Notes: a model not told the origin generated them from the sequence alone. A stretch of 64,000 bases of DNA from Subtercola boreus (GCF_003399635.1 NZ_NBXB01000021.1:22215-86214); one strand, 5' to 3'; positions 1 to 8,506 are shown, counted from the stretch's first letter. A program made the numbers and translations.

Positions 1-2
1 AG

Positions 3-578
3 TTCGCGCCCAACCTGGCGACGTCGCTCGACTACGCGGACTCCGTGGCCGAGTCGATCAAGAACGACATCGACCGCTACATCGTGCGGGAGGGGATCGA
101 GGCACCCACCGAGGCGCGGTATGTCCCGGTGTGGCGTCCACCGTTCGAAGCCACCGAACTCGACCTGGCCATCAACGAGGTGTCGACCATCATCTGGTCG
201 ATCGGCTACCGGGCCGACTACAGCTGGATCCGGGTCGGCGTGTTCGACGGGGTCGGCCAGCCGACGCACACGCGGGGCGTGACGGGGATTCCGGGGCTCT
301 ACTTCCTCGGGCTGCCGTGGCTGCACACGTGGGGTTCCGGCCGGTTCGCGGGCATCGCGCGCGATGCGGAGTACGTGGCGGGGGCGATCGGTGGCGCGCT
401 GGGCGGGTCGGGTGCTGTGGCGACCGGCGCGACGGTGGCGGGTACGGCGAAGGTGGCGGGTGCGGCGAAGGCGGCGGGAGCGGTGGCTGGCGGCGCGATG
501 GCAGCGAGTGCGGCACCGGATGTCGCGGGGGCGCCCACTTTGGCGCGGCAGACGGTCCCCTCCGCAGCGGGAGCCTGA
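3..578 (+). CDS. MSMEG_0569-like flavin-dependent oxidoreductase, C-terminal part
   Basis: The reading frame is open from the window edge, so only the last ~190 residues are present. The segment FDGVGQPTHTRGVTGIPGLY followed by FLGLPWLHTWGSGRFAGIAR resembles the C-terminal FAD-proximal part of flavin-dependent oxidoreductases of the MSMEG_0569 family, which sit in the Nit1C/nitrogen-starvation gene clusters of cyanobacteria and actinobacteria (family knowledge; substrate unknown). The last ~65 residues are an unusual Gly/Ala tail (repeated GA, VAG, KAAG) that looks like a disordered extension rather than part of the fold. It lies 31 bp upstream of a nitrilase-fold gene, matching the known neighbourhood. 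The family call is inferred from a fragment. Confidence 0.6.
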   Translation, partial: FAPNLATSLDYADSVAESIKNDIDRYIVREGIEAPTEARYVPVWRPPFEATELDLAINEVSTIIWSIGYRADYSWIRVGVFDGVGQPTHTRGVTGIPGLYFLGLPWLHTWGSGRFAGIARDAEYVAGAIGGALGGSGAVATGATVAGTAKVAGAAKAAGAVAGGAMAASAAPDVAGAPTLARQTVPSAAGA

Positions 579-609
579 CGGGCATCCGCTCGCTCGTACA
601 CTCGACTCC

Positions 610-1551
610 ATGGCAGAAATCACGCTGGCCGCCGTCGCCGCGCACTTCGGGCGCGACATCTCGCGCGCGATGCCGAAGATCGAGGGCATCATCTCCGATG
701 CGCGCTCGCAGGACGTCGACCTGCTCGTCTTTCCCGACGCCACGCTCGGCGGCTATCTCGCGAGCCTGGCGAGCCCCGACCCGGCCGAGCTGCCGCCGTC
801 GGTCTCGATCGACGGGCCGGAGATCGGCCAGATCATCCAGTGGGCCGGTGACATGGTGGTGTGCCTCGCGTTCACCGAGGAGGTCGCGATGGCGGATGGC
901 CGGCACCTTTACAACACGTCGGTGTGTGTCGATTCGACCGGCGTGCTGGGGGTGCATCGCAAGGTGCACCAGCCGCTCGGGGAGTCGCTCGTCTACGACC
1001 ACGGCGACTCGTTCACGGCTTTCGACACGCCTGTGGGCCGGATCGGAATGCTGATCGACTACGACAAGACGTTCCCCGAGGCTGCCCGGTCGCTGGCGCT
1101 TGACGGCGCGGAGATCATCGCCTGCCTCTCGGCATGGCCGGCGAGCACCACGAACCGAGCGGAACGGCTGCCGCAAGATAGGCAGTCACGGCTCTTCGAC
1201 CTCTACGACTGCGCTCGCGCGGCCGAGAACCAGGTCATCCTGGTGTCGTCCAACCAGACGGGGGTGATGGGCGGGCTGCGCTTCCTCGGGCAGGCGAAGG
1301 TGGTCGGGCCGGGCGGCGACGTGCTCGCGAAGACGTGGAACAAGGGCGCGCTCGCGGTGGCGCACATCGACGTGCAGCACGAGGTCGGACGCGCGAGGCG
1401 GAAGCTCCACCACCTGCGGGAGCGGGCGGTCGGGGCGTACCACCCCGGGATCGTGGGGGGTGGAGTGGCAGGCGCGGGCGCGGCGGCGCTCGACGGTGTC
1501 GCCCGAGACGCACCCGCCCGGGCATCCGTCCCGCTCGCCGGGCTGGTCTGA
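610..1551 (+). CDS. Nitrilase-superfamily protein lacking catalytic Glu and Cys
   Basis: A 313-residue protein with the alpha-beta-beta-alpha carbon-nitrogen hydrolase fold. Landmarks are VDLLVFPDATLGGY (36-49), HRKVHQPLGE (116-125) and GRIGMLIDYDKTFPEAAR (143-160). In active members these carry the Glu, Lys and Cys of the catalytic triad (FPE, RK, ICYD). Here Glu is Asp43, Lys118 is kept and the nucleophilic Cys is Asp150 (codon gac at 1057-1059), so amidase/nitrilase chemistry is unlikely. The ATG at 610 is chosen because family similarity begins there; an upstream frame extension is Arg/Trp-rich and overlaps gene 1. The GTG of the next gene starts 3 bp after the stop, so they are probably one transcript. 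It may be a structural or ligand-binding paralogue of the cluster's nitrilase (inference). Confidence 0.75.
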   Translation: MAEITLAAVAAHFGRDISRAMPKIEGIISDARSQDVDLLVFPDATLGGYLASLASPDPAELPPSVSIDGPEIGQIIQWAGDMVVCLAFTEEVAMADGRHLYNTSVCVDSTGVLGVHRKVHQPLGESLVYDHGDSFTAFDTPVGRIGMLIDYDKTFPEAARSLALDGAEIIACLSAWPASTTNRAERLPQDRQSRLFDLYDCARAAENQVILVSSNQTGVMGGLRFLGQAKVVGPGGDVLAKTWNKGALAVAHIDVQHEVGRARRKLHHLRERAVGAYHPGIVGGGVAGAGAAALDGVARDAPARASVPLAGLV

Positions 1552-1554
1552 ACC

Positions 1555-2901
1555 GTGCGCATCGCGCTGCTCACCTACTCGACCAAGCCGCGTGGCGGTG
1601 TCGTGCACACCCTCGCGCTGGCCGAGGCGCTTGTCGCTGCGGGCGAGCAGGTCGACGTCTGGACGCTCGGACGAGGCGGCGACCGCACTTTCTTCCGCCG
1701 GGTCGATCCGCGGGTCGGTCTGTGCGTCGTGCCGTTCACCGCGCAAGACGGAGAGACGGTGGGGGAGCGCATTCTCCGTTCGATCGAGAGCCTCCGGGCA
1801 TCCTTCACCCCCGATCTGTACGACATCGTGCACGCTCAGGACTGCATCTCGGCGAACGCGGTGGATCGCTCGGTGCGCACCGTGCACCACCTCGACACGT
1901 TCACGACTCCCGAGCTCGTCGCCTGCCACGAGCGGGCGATCGTGCGCCCCCTCGCGTTGATCTGCGTCTCGGCGGCCGTCGCGGCCGAGGTGCAGCAGGG
2001 CTGGGGGCTCGCCGCCACGGTCATCCCGAACGGAGTCGACTCCGCTCGTTTCGGGGCCGCGGCCGGCGCGACTCCGGATGCCATTGCCGCCGTCGCCCGC
2101 TGGCAGCGGTCGCTCGGGCGCTACGTGCTCGCGGTCGGCGGGATCGAACCGCGGAAGGGCAGCATCGACCTGCTCGAGGCCTTCGCGCTCGTACAGACCG
2201 CGGTTCCGGATGCCCGTCTGGTGTTCGCGGGCGGCGAGACGTTGTTCGACTACTCCGGGTACCGCGCGCGGTTCGAGGCGCGGGCGGCGGAGCTCGGGGT
2301 GTCGTACGAACTGCTCGGAACGGTCGACGACGACGAGCTGCCGTCCCTCGTGGCGGGCGCGGCCGTGCTGTCGTTCGTCTCGACGAAGGAGGGATTCGGG
2401 CTGGCCGCGATGGAGGCGCTCGCGGCCGGCGTGCCCGTGGTCGCGCGCGACCTCCCCGTGCTGCGGGAAGTCTTCGGCGGCACGGTCTCGTACGCCTCAG
2501 ACGTCGCGGGCATCGCGGCGGCGCTCGCGCGCCTGCTCGCCCTCCGCCCGGCGCCCGGGGCCCCCGCGCCTCCCGCCCGCCCCGCCGCCGCGCGCCCCGC
2601 CGCCACCTCTCTCACTCCTGATTCCGCCTTTCCCGCGCGTTCAGGGGACGCAAATCGTTCGTCCGCACCATCGTTGGAGCGTTTTGGGGCCCTTCGACGG
2701 GTTGAGGAGGATGCGGCGCCCGGGGAGGGAGGCTGGGATCCCGAGCGCGGGCGGGCGCTGGCGCGGACGTTCAGTTGGGCATCCGCCGCCGAGAGCCACC
2801 GCGACCTGTATCGCGCTCTGATCGCCCGCTCGGCGTTCGGACCGGTGGCTCCGGGCGGGCCAGCGGTCACGGCACCCACGCCTCCCGCAGCGGATGCCTA
2901 G
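1555..2901 (+). CDS. GT4-type glycosyltransferase (MSMEG_0565-like)
   Basis: A 448-residue GT-B glycosyltransferase with a GTG start 3 bp after the previous stop. The N-terminal acceptor domain begins MRIALLTYSTKPRGGVVHTL; the donor domain has AVGGIEPRKGSIDLLEAF (~195) and the EX7E motif of GT4 enzymes in EGFGLAAMEALAAGVPVVAR (~280). This is the type found beside the nitrilase and flavin oxidoreductase in actinobacterial Nit1C-like clusters, where its acceptor is unknown. Residues ~330-400 form a Pro/Ala-rich insertion between the last strands and the final helix (RDLYRALI); part of it is encoded by a copy of the palindromic repeat described at 2641-2700. Despite the insertion the frame is intact to the stop. 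It overlaps the acyl-CoA synthetase by 8 bp. Confidence 0.75.
   Translation: MRIALLTYSTKPRGGVVHTLALAEALVAAGEQVDVWTLGRGGDRTFFRRVDPRVGLCVVPFTAQDGETVGERILRSIESLRASFTPDLYDIVHAQDCISANAVDRSVRTVHHLDTFTTPELVACHERAIVRPLALICVSAAVAAEVQQGWGLAATVIPNGVDSARFGAAAGATPDAIAAVARWQRSLGRYVLAVGGIEPRKGSIDLLEAFALVQTAVPDARLVFAGGETLFDYSGYRARFEARAAELGVSYELLGTVDDDELPSLVAGAAVLSFVSTKEGFGLAAMEALAAGVPVVARDLPVLREVFGGTVSYASDVAGIAAALARLLALRPAPGAPAPPARPAAARPAATSLTPDSAFPARSGDANRSSAPSLERFGALRRVEEDAAPGEGGWDPERGRALARTFSWASAAESHRDLYRALIARSAFGPVAPGGPAVTAPTPPAADA
2641..2700. repeat. Palindromic repeat copy inside the glycosyltransferase gene
   Basis: An imperfect inverted repeat whose arms are near 2641-2657 and 2681-2697. The core from GAC (2647) to CTT (2694) is exactly 48 bp, the same as in the copies at 20365-20420 and 54029-54086. 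Right arm in reverse complement: CGAAGGGCCCCAAAACG; left arm: TCAGGGGACGCAAATCG. It is read in-frame as DANRSS...FGAL, the same frame as the FtsQ copy. Confidence 0.65.
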
Positions 2902-4573
2902 CGCCGTGGCGCGCATGTCGATCTCGCGGGCGATCTCGTGGCTGGCGGCGGAGCATCCCGACACCATCGCCGCGCGCGACGACGACACCGCCCTCACCTG
3001 GCGGGAGCTCGACCTCCGCACGAACCGTCTCGCCCGCGCCTACGCCGAGCTCGGAGTGGGCGTCGATTCGTTCGTCACGGTGGCCCTGCCGAACTCCGTG
3101 GAGTTCGTCGAGAGTTGCGTCGCCGCCTGGAAGCTCGGCGCCACCCCCCAGCCGCTCTCCTACCGTCTGCCACCCGCAGAGCGGGCCGCTGTGCTGGCGC
3201 TCGCGCGGCCCGCGCTGGTCGTCGGGTTGGACGCCGCGCCCGGCACGGCCGTGCCCGCTGCCGCCGCCTCACCCACCACCGCCGCGCAACCCGGCGGCGT
3301 CGCAACACCGTCGGCCGCGACATCCATCGCCGTGCCTCACCTCCCGCCGGGCTTCGCACCGCGCGCGGACCTCTCCGACGCTGAACTCCCCGACGCGGCA
3401 GCCGCCTCGTGGAAGGCTCCCACTTCCAGCGGGAGCACCGGGCGTCCGAAGCTGATTCTCGCTGCGGCGTCAGCGCACGTCGACCCCGAGGGCCGCGTCG
3501 CCTCGTTCGTGCCGGCGCAGGCCGTGCAACTCGTCTCGGGCCCGCTGTTCCATTCGGCGCCGTTCACCTACGCGATGCGGGGGCTGATGACAGGGCACAC
3601 CCTCGTGATCCTGCCGCGCTTCGACGAACGCCGCGTGCTCGAGGCCATCGGCCTTCACCGCATCACCTGGGCGCCGCTCGTGCCGACGATGATGAACCGC
3701 ATCTGGCGCCTGCCGGCCGCGGTGAAGGATGCCTCGGACCTTGGCTCGCTCGAATCGATCCTGCACATCGGATCGGCGTGCCCGCCCTGGCTGAAGCGCG
3801 CCTTCATCGACTGGATCGGCCCCGACCGCGTCGTGGAGGTCTACGCGGGCACCGAATCGCAGGGCATCTCCACTATCACGGGCGGGGAGTGGCTCGAGCA
3901 TCCGGGTTCCGTCGGGCGTCCGGGAGCCGGATCCGAGATGCAGATCTGGGGGCCGGATGATCGCCCCCTGCCCATCGGCGAGACCGGCCGCATCATGATG
4001 AGGCGGTCGGGAGGGCCCACCTACTCGTACCGGGGTAGCGCGGCGCAGCTGCGCCCGGACGGCTGGGACACCCTCGGCGACCTCGGCCACCTCGACGCCG
4101 ACGGCTACCTCTACGTGGCCGATCGCGCGGACGACCTCATCATCACGGGAGGGGTGAACGTCTACCCCGCGGAGGTGGAGGGGGTGCTCGAGGAGCACCC
4201 CGGCATCCGCTCGGCCGTGGTCTTCGGACTGCCTGACGACGACCTCGGCGAGGTGGTGGTGGCGCTGGTCGACGTGGGCGGCGTGTCGGCTGGCCCTGCG
4301 GGCGTGGGTGGCGCGGCGGCTGACCCTACGGGCATGGTGTCGGGCGTGCGCGCTGACGGCACGGTTTTGGGGGTCGGCCAGCCGGTTACCGAGGCAGCGC
4401 TGCTCACCTGGCTGCGGCCGCGGCTCGACCCTGAGAAGCGCCCGCGCCGCATCGAGTTCACGACGGAGCCCGTGCGCGACGACGCAGGCAAGGTACGCCG
4501 TCACCTGTTGCGCGCCGAGCGCGGCGAGCGTGCCGAGCGCGCCGAGCGCGGCGCTCCGCCGTCGTACTCCTGA
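2894..4573 (+). CDS. AMP-forming acyl-CoA synthetase
   Basis: A 559-residue ANL-superfamily adenylating enzyme that activates a carboxylic acid with ATP and joins it to CoA; the substrate cannot be read from sequence. Motifs in order are the P-loop SSGSTGRPKL, the adenine-binding YAGTESQG, the hinge region GDLGHLDADGYLYVADRADD and GGVNVYPAEVEGVLEEHPGI, and the C-terminal catalytic Lys in RDDAGKVRRHLL. Two low-complexity Ala/Pro/Gly stretches (about residues 115-150 and 455-495) interrupt the fold. The ATG overlaps the glycosyltransferase stop by 8 bp, so it is translationally coupled to the Nit1C-like genes. An acyl-CoA ligase is not a core Nit1C member, so its presence may point to an acylated product of the cluster (inference). 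Confidence 0.8.
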   Translation: MPSAVARMSISRAISWLAAEHPDTIAARDDDTALTWRELDLRTNRLARAYAELGVGVDSFVTVALPNSVEFVESCVAAWKLGATPQPLSYRLPPAERAAVLALARPALVVGLDAAPGTAVPAAAASPTTAAQPGGVATPSAATSIAVPHLPPGFAPRADLSDAELPDAAAASWKAPTSSGSTGRPKLILAAASAHVDPEGRVASFVPAQAVQLVSGPLFHSAPFTYAMRGLMTGHTLVILPRFDERRVLEAIGLHRITWAPLVPTMMNRIWRLPAAVKDASDLGSLESILHIGSACPPWLKRAFIDWIGPDRVVEVYAGTESQGISTITGGEWLEHPGSVGRPGAGSEMQIWGPDDRPLPIGETGRIMMRRSGGPTYSYRGSAAQLRPDGWDTLGDLGHLDADGYLYVADRADDLIITGGVNVYPAEVEGVLEEHPGIRSAVVFGLPDDDLGEVVVALVDVGGVSAGPAGVGGAAADPTGMVSGVRADGTVLGVGQPVTEAALLTWLRPRLDPEKRPRRIEFTTEPVRDDAGKVRRHLLRAERGERAERAERGAPPSYS

Positions 4574-4619
4574 CGGGACGGCGGGAGTCCTACACTGCCG
4601 TTTGTCGTGCCTCGACCCA

Positions 4620-4685
4620 GAACGGACACGCTTGCGGCGATCCGCCGCAGCATATGCCGAGGGATTGCCGAAACCGTGTCCGTTC
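4620..4685. terminator. Long hairpin between convergent genes
   Basis: An 11-bp perfect inverted repeat, GAACGGACACG at 4620-4630 and CGTGTCCGTTC at 4675-4685, encloses a smaller GCGGC/GCCGC stem. It lies between the convergent acyl-CoA synthetase and EamA transporter genes and has no T-run. It is probably a bidirectional transcription end point. Confidence 0.45.
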
Positions 4686-4695
4686 CCGTGGGCGG

Positions 4696-5676
4696 TCAGT
4701 TGCGCGGGCGTGACCCGGGCGCGCGTGACCCGCGCGCCCGCACCGCGAACCCCGCGCACGCCACCACCACGAGGGCCGCCACCACCACGAGCCACTCCAG
4801 GTGCTCCCCGAAGAACAGCGCTGCCCAGACGATCGTCAGCACCGGCTGCAGCAGCTGGATCTGGCTCACGTTCGAGATCGGTCCGATCGCCAGCCCGCGG
4901 TACCAGACGAAGAACCCGAGGAACTGGCTGATCACGCTCACGTAGGCGAACGCCAGCCACCCGTCGACGCCGGCGACGAGCGGGCCGTGCGACGCACCGA
5001 GCAGCGTCAACGGAAGCATCACCGGCAGCGCCAGCACCAGCGCCCAGCAGATGATCTGCCATGAACCGAGTTCGCGGGCGAGCAGGGCGCCCTCCGCATA
5101 ACCGACGGCTGCGAGGGCCACGGCGGCGAGCAAGAGCAGGTCGGAGGGCTGGAGTCCGCTGAAACCGCCACCGCTGACGGCGACGAACGCGACCACCGCT
5201 ACGAGGCCCGCGATGCTGGCGATCCAGAACGATCGGCTGGGCCGTTCTCCACCCCGCAGCACGGCAACGACGGCTGTTGCGGCGGGCAGCACGCCGATGA
5301 CCACGGCGCCGTGCGCTGCGGGCGCGGAGTGCATTGCGAAACTGGTCAGCAGCGGGAATCCTGCCACCACCCCCGCGGCCACGATGAGCAGCCTCAGCCA
5401 CTGTCGCCCGCGAGGCAGTCGGGGCCGGATGATCGCCAGCACGATCCCGGCGAGCACAGCGGCAACCACGGCGCGCCCGGCTCCCACGAACAACGGGTCG
5501 AGGGTGCCCACCGCGACCCGTGTGAAGGGAAGCGTGAACGAGAAGGAGAGCACGCCGAGAAAGCCGAAGAGCAGCCCCCCGGGCATCCCGCGTCCGGCTG
5601 CCGGCGTGTTGCCCGCGAGCTCGCCTGCCGATAGCGGAGTTCTCCAGGACCGGATAGCGCTACTCTTGTCTGTCAT
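4696..5676 (-). CDS. EamA/DMT-family transporter
   Basis: A hydrophobic protein of ~326 residues with about ten predicted membrane segments in two homologous EamA halves (for example GLLFGFLGVLSFSFTLPFTR near the N-terminus and AYVSVISQFLGFFVWYRGLA in the second half), typical of drug/metabolite exporters of the inner membrane. The ATG at 5676 overlaps the divergent MocR start by 2 bp; TATCCT lies 5 bp upstream, as expected for leaderless transcription. A second ATG at 5586 (296 residues, usual family length) is the alternative start. Divergent pairing with a MocR regulator suggests it exports an amino acid or pyridoxine-like metabolite sensed by that regulator (inference). Confidence 0.8.
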   Translation of the reverse strand: MTDKSSAIRSWRTPLSAGELAGNTPAAGRGMPGGLLFGFLGVLSFSFTLPFTRVAVGTLDPLFVGAGRAVVAAVLAGIVLAIIRPRLPRGRQWLRLLIVAAGVVAGFPLLTSFAMHSAPAAHGAVVIGVLPAATAVVAVLRGGERPSRSFWIASIAGLVAVVAFVAVSGGGFSGLQPSDLLLLAAVALAAVGYAEGALLARELGSWQIICWALVLALPVMLPLTLLGASHGPLVAGVDGWLAFAYVSVISQFLGFFVWYRGLAIGPISNVSQIQLLQPVLTIVWAALFFGEHLEWLVVVAALVVVACAGFAVRARGSRAPGSRPRN

Positions 5677-7084
5677 GGATGAGGATAGCACCGACCATCG
5701 TCTCGACCGCCACCTCCGTCACCTCATCGAATCCAGTGGGGCCGGTGCGAAACTGCCGCCCACCCGCGCGCTGGTCAGCGACTTTGCCGCGAGTCCGCTG
5801 ACAGTGCAGCGGGTGGTGCAACGTCTCGTGCAGGAAGGGCTGGTCGAGACGCGGCCAGGATCCGGCACCTTCGTCGCCCGGCCGCGCGTCATCGCGCGCT
5901 CGGACTTCTCCTGGCAGACCACCGCGCTCGGCCCCGCGCGGAACGGCGCAGCAACGGTCGGCACGTCGATGTCGCTCACGGCCCCGGATGCTATCGCTAT
6001 GCACGGCGGCTACCCGTCCGAGGATCTGCTGCCCACCCGCCTCGTGCGCTCGGCGCTCACCCGGGCTGCCCGCGGGGGAGCGGCGCTCGACCGGCCGCCC
6101 GTCGCGGGCCTCAGCAACCTCCGCGCCTGGTTCGCGAACGAGGTGCGGTCGGGGCCGGGCGGGCGGTCCTCCGGAGTCTCCGGTGACGACGTGATCGTGG
6201 TTCCGGGCAGCCAGAGCGCCCTGACCTCGATCTTCCGCGCGCTGGCTCAGCCGGGGGATGCGATCGTGATGGAGTCTCCCAGCTATTGGGGCGCGATCGC
6301 GGCCGCCCACCAGGCCGGGCTGGTGATCGTGCCCGTGGCACGGGGAGCGGCCGCACCCTCGGCGGAGGCCCTCGACGACGCGTTCGCCAGCAGTGGTGCG
6401 CGTCTGTTCTACGCCCAGCCGCACTTCGCGAACCCCACCGGCGCACTCTGGACCCTTGCCGAGACCCGCGCGATCCTCGCCGTGGCCCGCGCCCGGAACG
6501 CGTTCGTGATCGACGACGACTGGGCCCACGACTTCGGGATCGACGCGGATGCCCGCCCGATCATCGCCGACGACACCGACGCTCACGTGGTCTACCTCCG
6601 CTCGCTCACGAAGAGCGTCTCGTCGTCGCTCCGGGTGGGTGCGCTGATCGCTCGCGGTCCGGCGTTGGCGCGCATCCAGGTGGATCGCACGGTGACCGAC
6701 CTCTACGTCAGCGGCATGCTGCAGGCCGCTGCCGTCGATGTCGTCACCGATCCGGGCTGGCGCAGTCATCTCGCGCAGCTGAGGTCGCAGCTGCGGCTCC
6801 GCCGGGATACCCTGGCGGGCCTGGTCGCCGGTCGCCTGGGCGGCGATACTCTGACGTCGTTGCCCAAGGGCGGGCTGAACCTCTGGCTGCGTTTCGACGA
6901 CCGGTCGGATGCCCGGGATCTGGCCGCGCGCTGCCTCGCGGCCGGCCTCGCCGTGGCGCCCGGCAACGACTGGTTCCCGACCGAGCCGCCCGGCTCGTTC
7001 CTGCGCCTCAACTATTCCGGGGCACGCCCGGAGCGCTTCGAGGAGGCCGTGGCGATCCTCGAGGCCGCCCGCGACCCCCGCTGA
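5675..7084 (+). CDS. MocR/PdxR-type GntR regulator with aminotransferase domain
   Basis: A 469-residue fusion of an N-terminal winged helix-turn-helix (LPPTRALVSDFAASPLTVQR... GLVETRPGSGTFVARP, residues ~20-70) with a fold-type I PLP aminotransferase-like domain. PLP-binding features include PGSQSALTSIFRAL, PHFANPTG, DDDWAHDF and the Schiff-base Lys in RSLTKSVSSSLRVG. MocR proteins use the PLP domain as an effector sensor. The ATG at 5675 is preceded by TACTCT 8 bp upstream and no Shine-Dalgarno, suggesting a leaderless mRNA. GGATAGC occurs twice (near 5652 and 5683), flanking the divergent starts, and is a possible operator for self-regulation and control of the exporter (inference). Confidence 0.85.
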   Translation: MDEDSTDHRLDRHLRHLIESSGAGAKLPPTRALVSDFAASPLTVQRVVQRLVQEGLVETRPGSGTFVARPRVIARSDFSWQTTALGPARNGAATVGTSMSLTAPDAIAMHGGYPSEDLLPTRLVRSALTRAARGGAALDRPPVAGLSNLRAWFANEVRSGPGGRSSGVSGDDVIVVPGSQSALTSIFRALAQPGDAIVMESPSYWGAIAAAHQAGLVIVPVARGAAAPSAEALDDAFASSGARLFYAQPHFANPTGALWTLAETRAILAVARARNAFVIDDDWAHDFGIDADARPIIADDTDAHVVYLRSLTKSVSSSLRVGALIARGPALARIQVDRTVTDLYVSGMLQAAAVDVVTDPGWRSHLAQLRSQLRLRRDTLAGLVAGRLGGDTLTSLPKGGLNLWLRFDDRSDARDLAARCLAAGLAVAPGNDWFPTEPPGSFLRLNYSGARPERFEEAVAILEAARDPR

Positions 7085-7121
7085 CGCGGAGACTGCTCGG
7101 GCCGCCACCGCAGCTCACACC

Positions 7122-7499
7122 TCATCCCTCGGGCCGGGAGGGTAGCTCCTGCAACGTCCAGGTGTTGCCGTCGGGGTCGGCGAACGTCACGAACTTTCCC
7201 CACGAGAGCTCCTCGACCTCTGACGCCTCGACGCCGGCGGCCAGCAGTGCCGTGCGAGCATCCGCAGCGCTCCGCACCACTACCTGCACGGCCTTCAGTG
7301 ACCCGGGCTCCATCTCGGTGATGCCCTCGCCGAACGCAATCGAACAGGCCGAACCGGGAGGCGTCAGCTGCACGAATCGCAGGGTGTCGCTCACCTGGTT
7401 GTCGAAGTCGGCGTGAAAACCGACTTGGTCGACATAGAAGGCCTTCGCGCGGTCGACGTCGGTGACGGGAACGAAGATGAGTTCGATCTTCCAGTCCAT
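7122..7499 (-). CDS. VOC-family (glyoxalase/bleomycin resistance-like) protein
   Basis: A 125-residue vicinal oxygen chelate protein with two beta-alpha-beta-beta-beta modules: KIELIFVPVTDVDRAKAFYV at the start and FVTFADPDGNTWTLQELP at the end. The ATG at 7499 has a good GAGGAG Shine-Dalgarno; an upstream in-frame extension lacks fold similarity. The substrate is unknown; many members of this length bind metal or are lyases or dioxygenases. It lies downstream of and on the same strand as the aldo/keto reductase, separated by 89 bp, so co-transcription is possible. Its end converges with the MocR gene 37 bp away. Confidence 0.75.
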   Translation of the reverse strand: MDWKIELIFVPVTDVDRAKAFYVDQVGFHADFDNQVSDTLRFVQLTPPGSACSIAFGEGITEMEPGSLKAVQVVVRSAADARTALLAAGVEASEVEELSWGKFVTFADPDGNTWTLQELPSRPEG

Positions 7500-7588
7500 G
7501 GGATGCTCCTCTGCAGTGCGGCGGCCCGGCATCGGTGCGTGAGCCTTTCTCACACTGTAGAGCGGGCCGCCGACATCCGCGCGGAACG

Positions 7589-8416
7589 TCAGTTCACGCC
7601 GAGGGGATGAGACCCGTTGCGACCCTCTTCTCCGCGGTCGAGGCCCGCGATGACGGCCAGGTCCTCAGGGGTGAGCTCGAAATCGAACAGGTCGAAGTTC
7701 TCGGCCATCCGGTCGCGATTGTTCGACTTCGGGATCACGATGTTGCCGATCTGCAGGTGCCAGCGCAGGATGACCTGGGCCACCGACTTGCCGTGCGCCG
7801 ACGCGATGGTGCCGAGCTCGGGCGACGAATTGATGCGCCCCTGGCCGAGCGGGCCCCAAGCCTCCGTCGCGATGCCGTGCTCGGCATGGAACGCGCGGAG
7901 CTCGGTCTGCTGCAGGTCGACGTGCAACTCGATCTGGTTGACGGCCGGAACGATCCCGGTCTCTGCCAGCAGCTGCTCGAGGTGCGGCACAAGGAAGTTC
8001 GAGACGCCGATCGAGCGCGCGAGCCCCTGCTCCTGCAGCTGCTCGAGGGCCTTGTAGGCCTCGACGAACGTGCCCTTCTCGGGAGCCGGCCAGTGGATGA
8101 GGTACAGGTCGACATAGTCGAGCTGCAGGCGCCCAAGGCTCTTCTTCATCGCCTCGATGCCATTGGTCTGGTCGTTGTTCCACAGCTTCGTGGTGACGAA
8201 CAGCTCCTCGCGGGCGATGCCCGATTCTGCAATGGCGTGCCCGACGCCCTCTTCGTTCTTGTAGATGGCAGCGGTGTCGAGATGGCGGTAACCGACATCG
8301 AGGGCGTCGCGCACGATACGGCCGGTCTTGTCCGGATCGACCTTGAAGACTCCGAAGCCGAGCTGGGGAATCGTGAGGCCGTCGTTCAGGGTGTCTTCAG
8401 GTACGGTGTTCGTCAT
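7589..8416 (-). CDS. Aldo/keto reductase
   Basis: A 275-residue NADPH-dependent oxidoreductase of the 2,5-diketo-gluconate reductase group. The catalytic tetrad is complete: Asp47 (HLDTAAIY), Tyr52, Lys77 (TTKLW) and His108 (LIHWP). The cofactor end PKSNNRDRMAENF is also present. It reduces carbonyls with NADPH in the cytosol; the physiological substrate cannot be read. TAAGCT sits 6 bp upstream of the ATG with no Shine-Dalgarno, so a leaderless start is likely. It is divergent from the J-domain gene across 90 bp. Confidence 0.9.
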   Translation of the reverse strand: MTNTVPEDTLNDGLTIPQLGFGVFKVDPDKTGRIVRDALDVGYRHLDTAAIYKNEEGVGHAIAESGIAREELFVTTKLWNNDQTNGIEAMKKSLGRLQLDYVDLYLIHWPAPEKGTFVEAYKALEQLQEQGLARSIGVSNFLVPHLEQLLAETGIVPAVNQIELHVDLQQTELRAFHAEHGIATEAWGPLGQGRINSSPELGTIASAHGKSVAQVILRWHLQIGNIVIPKSNNRDRMAENFDLFDFELTPEDLAVIAGLDRGEEGRNGSHPLGVN

Positions 8417-8506
8417 GCTTCAAGCTTAGGGAACTAATCTGGGGCCAGCCGCGGAACAGACCCTCTGCGAGCATGCGACCCCGCGGCGAGAAAGCGAGCA
8501 GCCCGA

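Noticed and set aside
2520..2780. Frameshift or pseudogene in the glycosyltransferase
   Set aside because: The odd Pro/Ala region is in-frame and the conserved C-terminal helix follows in the same frame.
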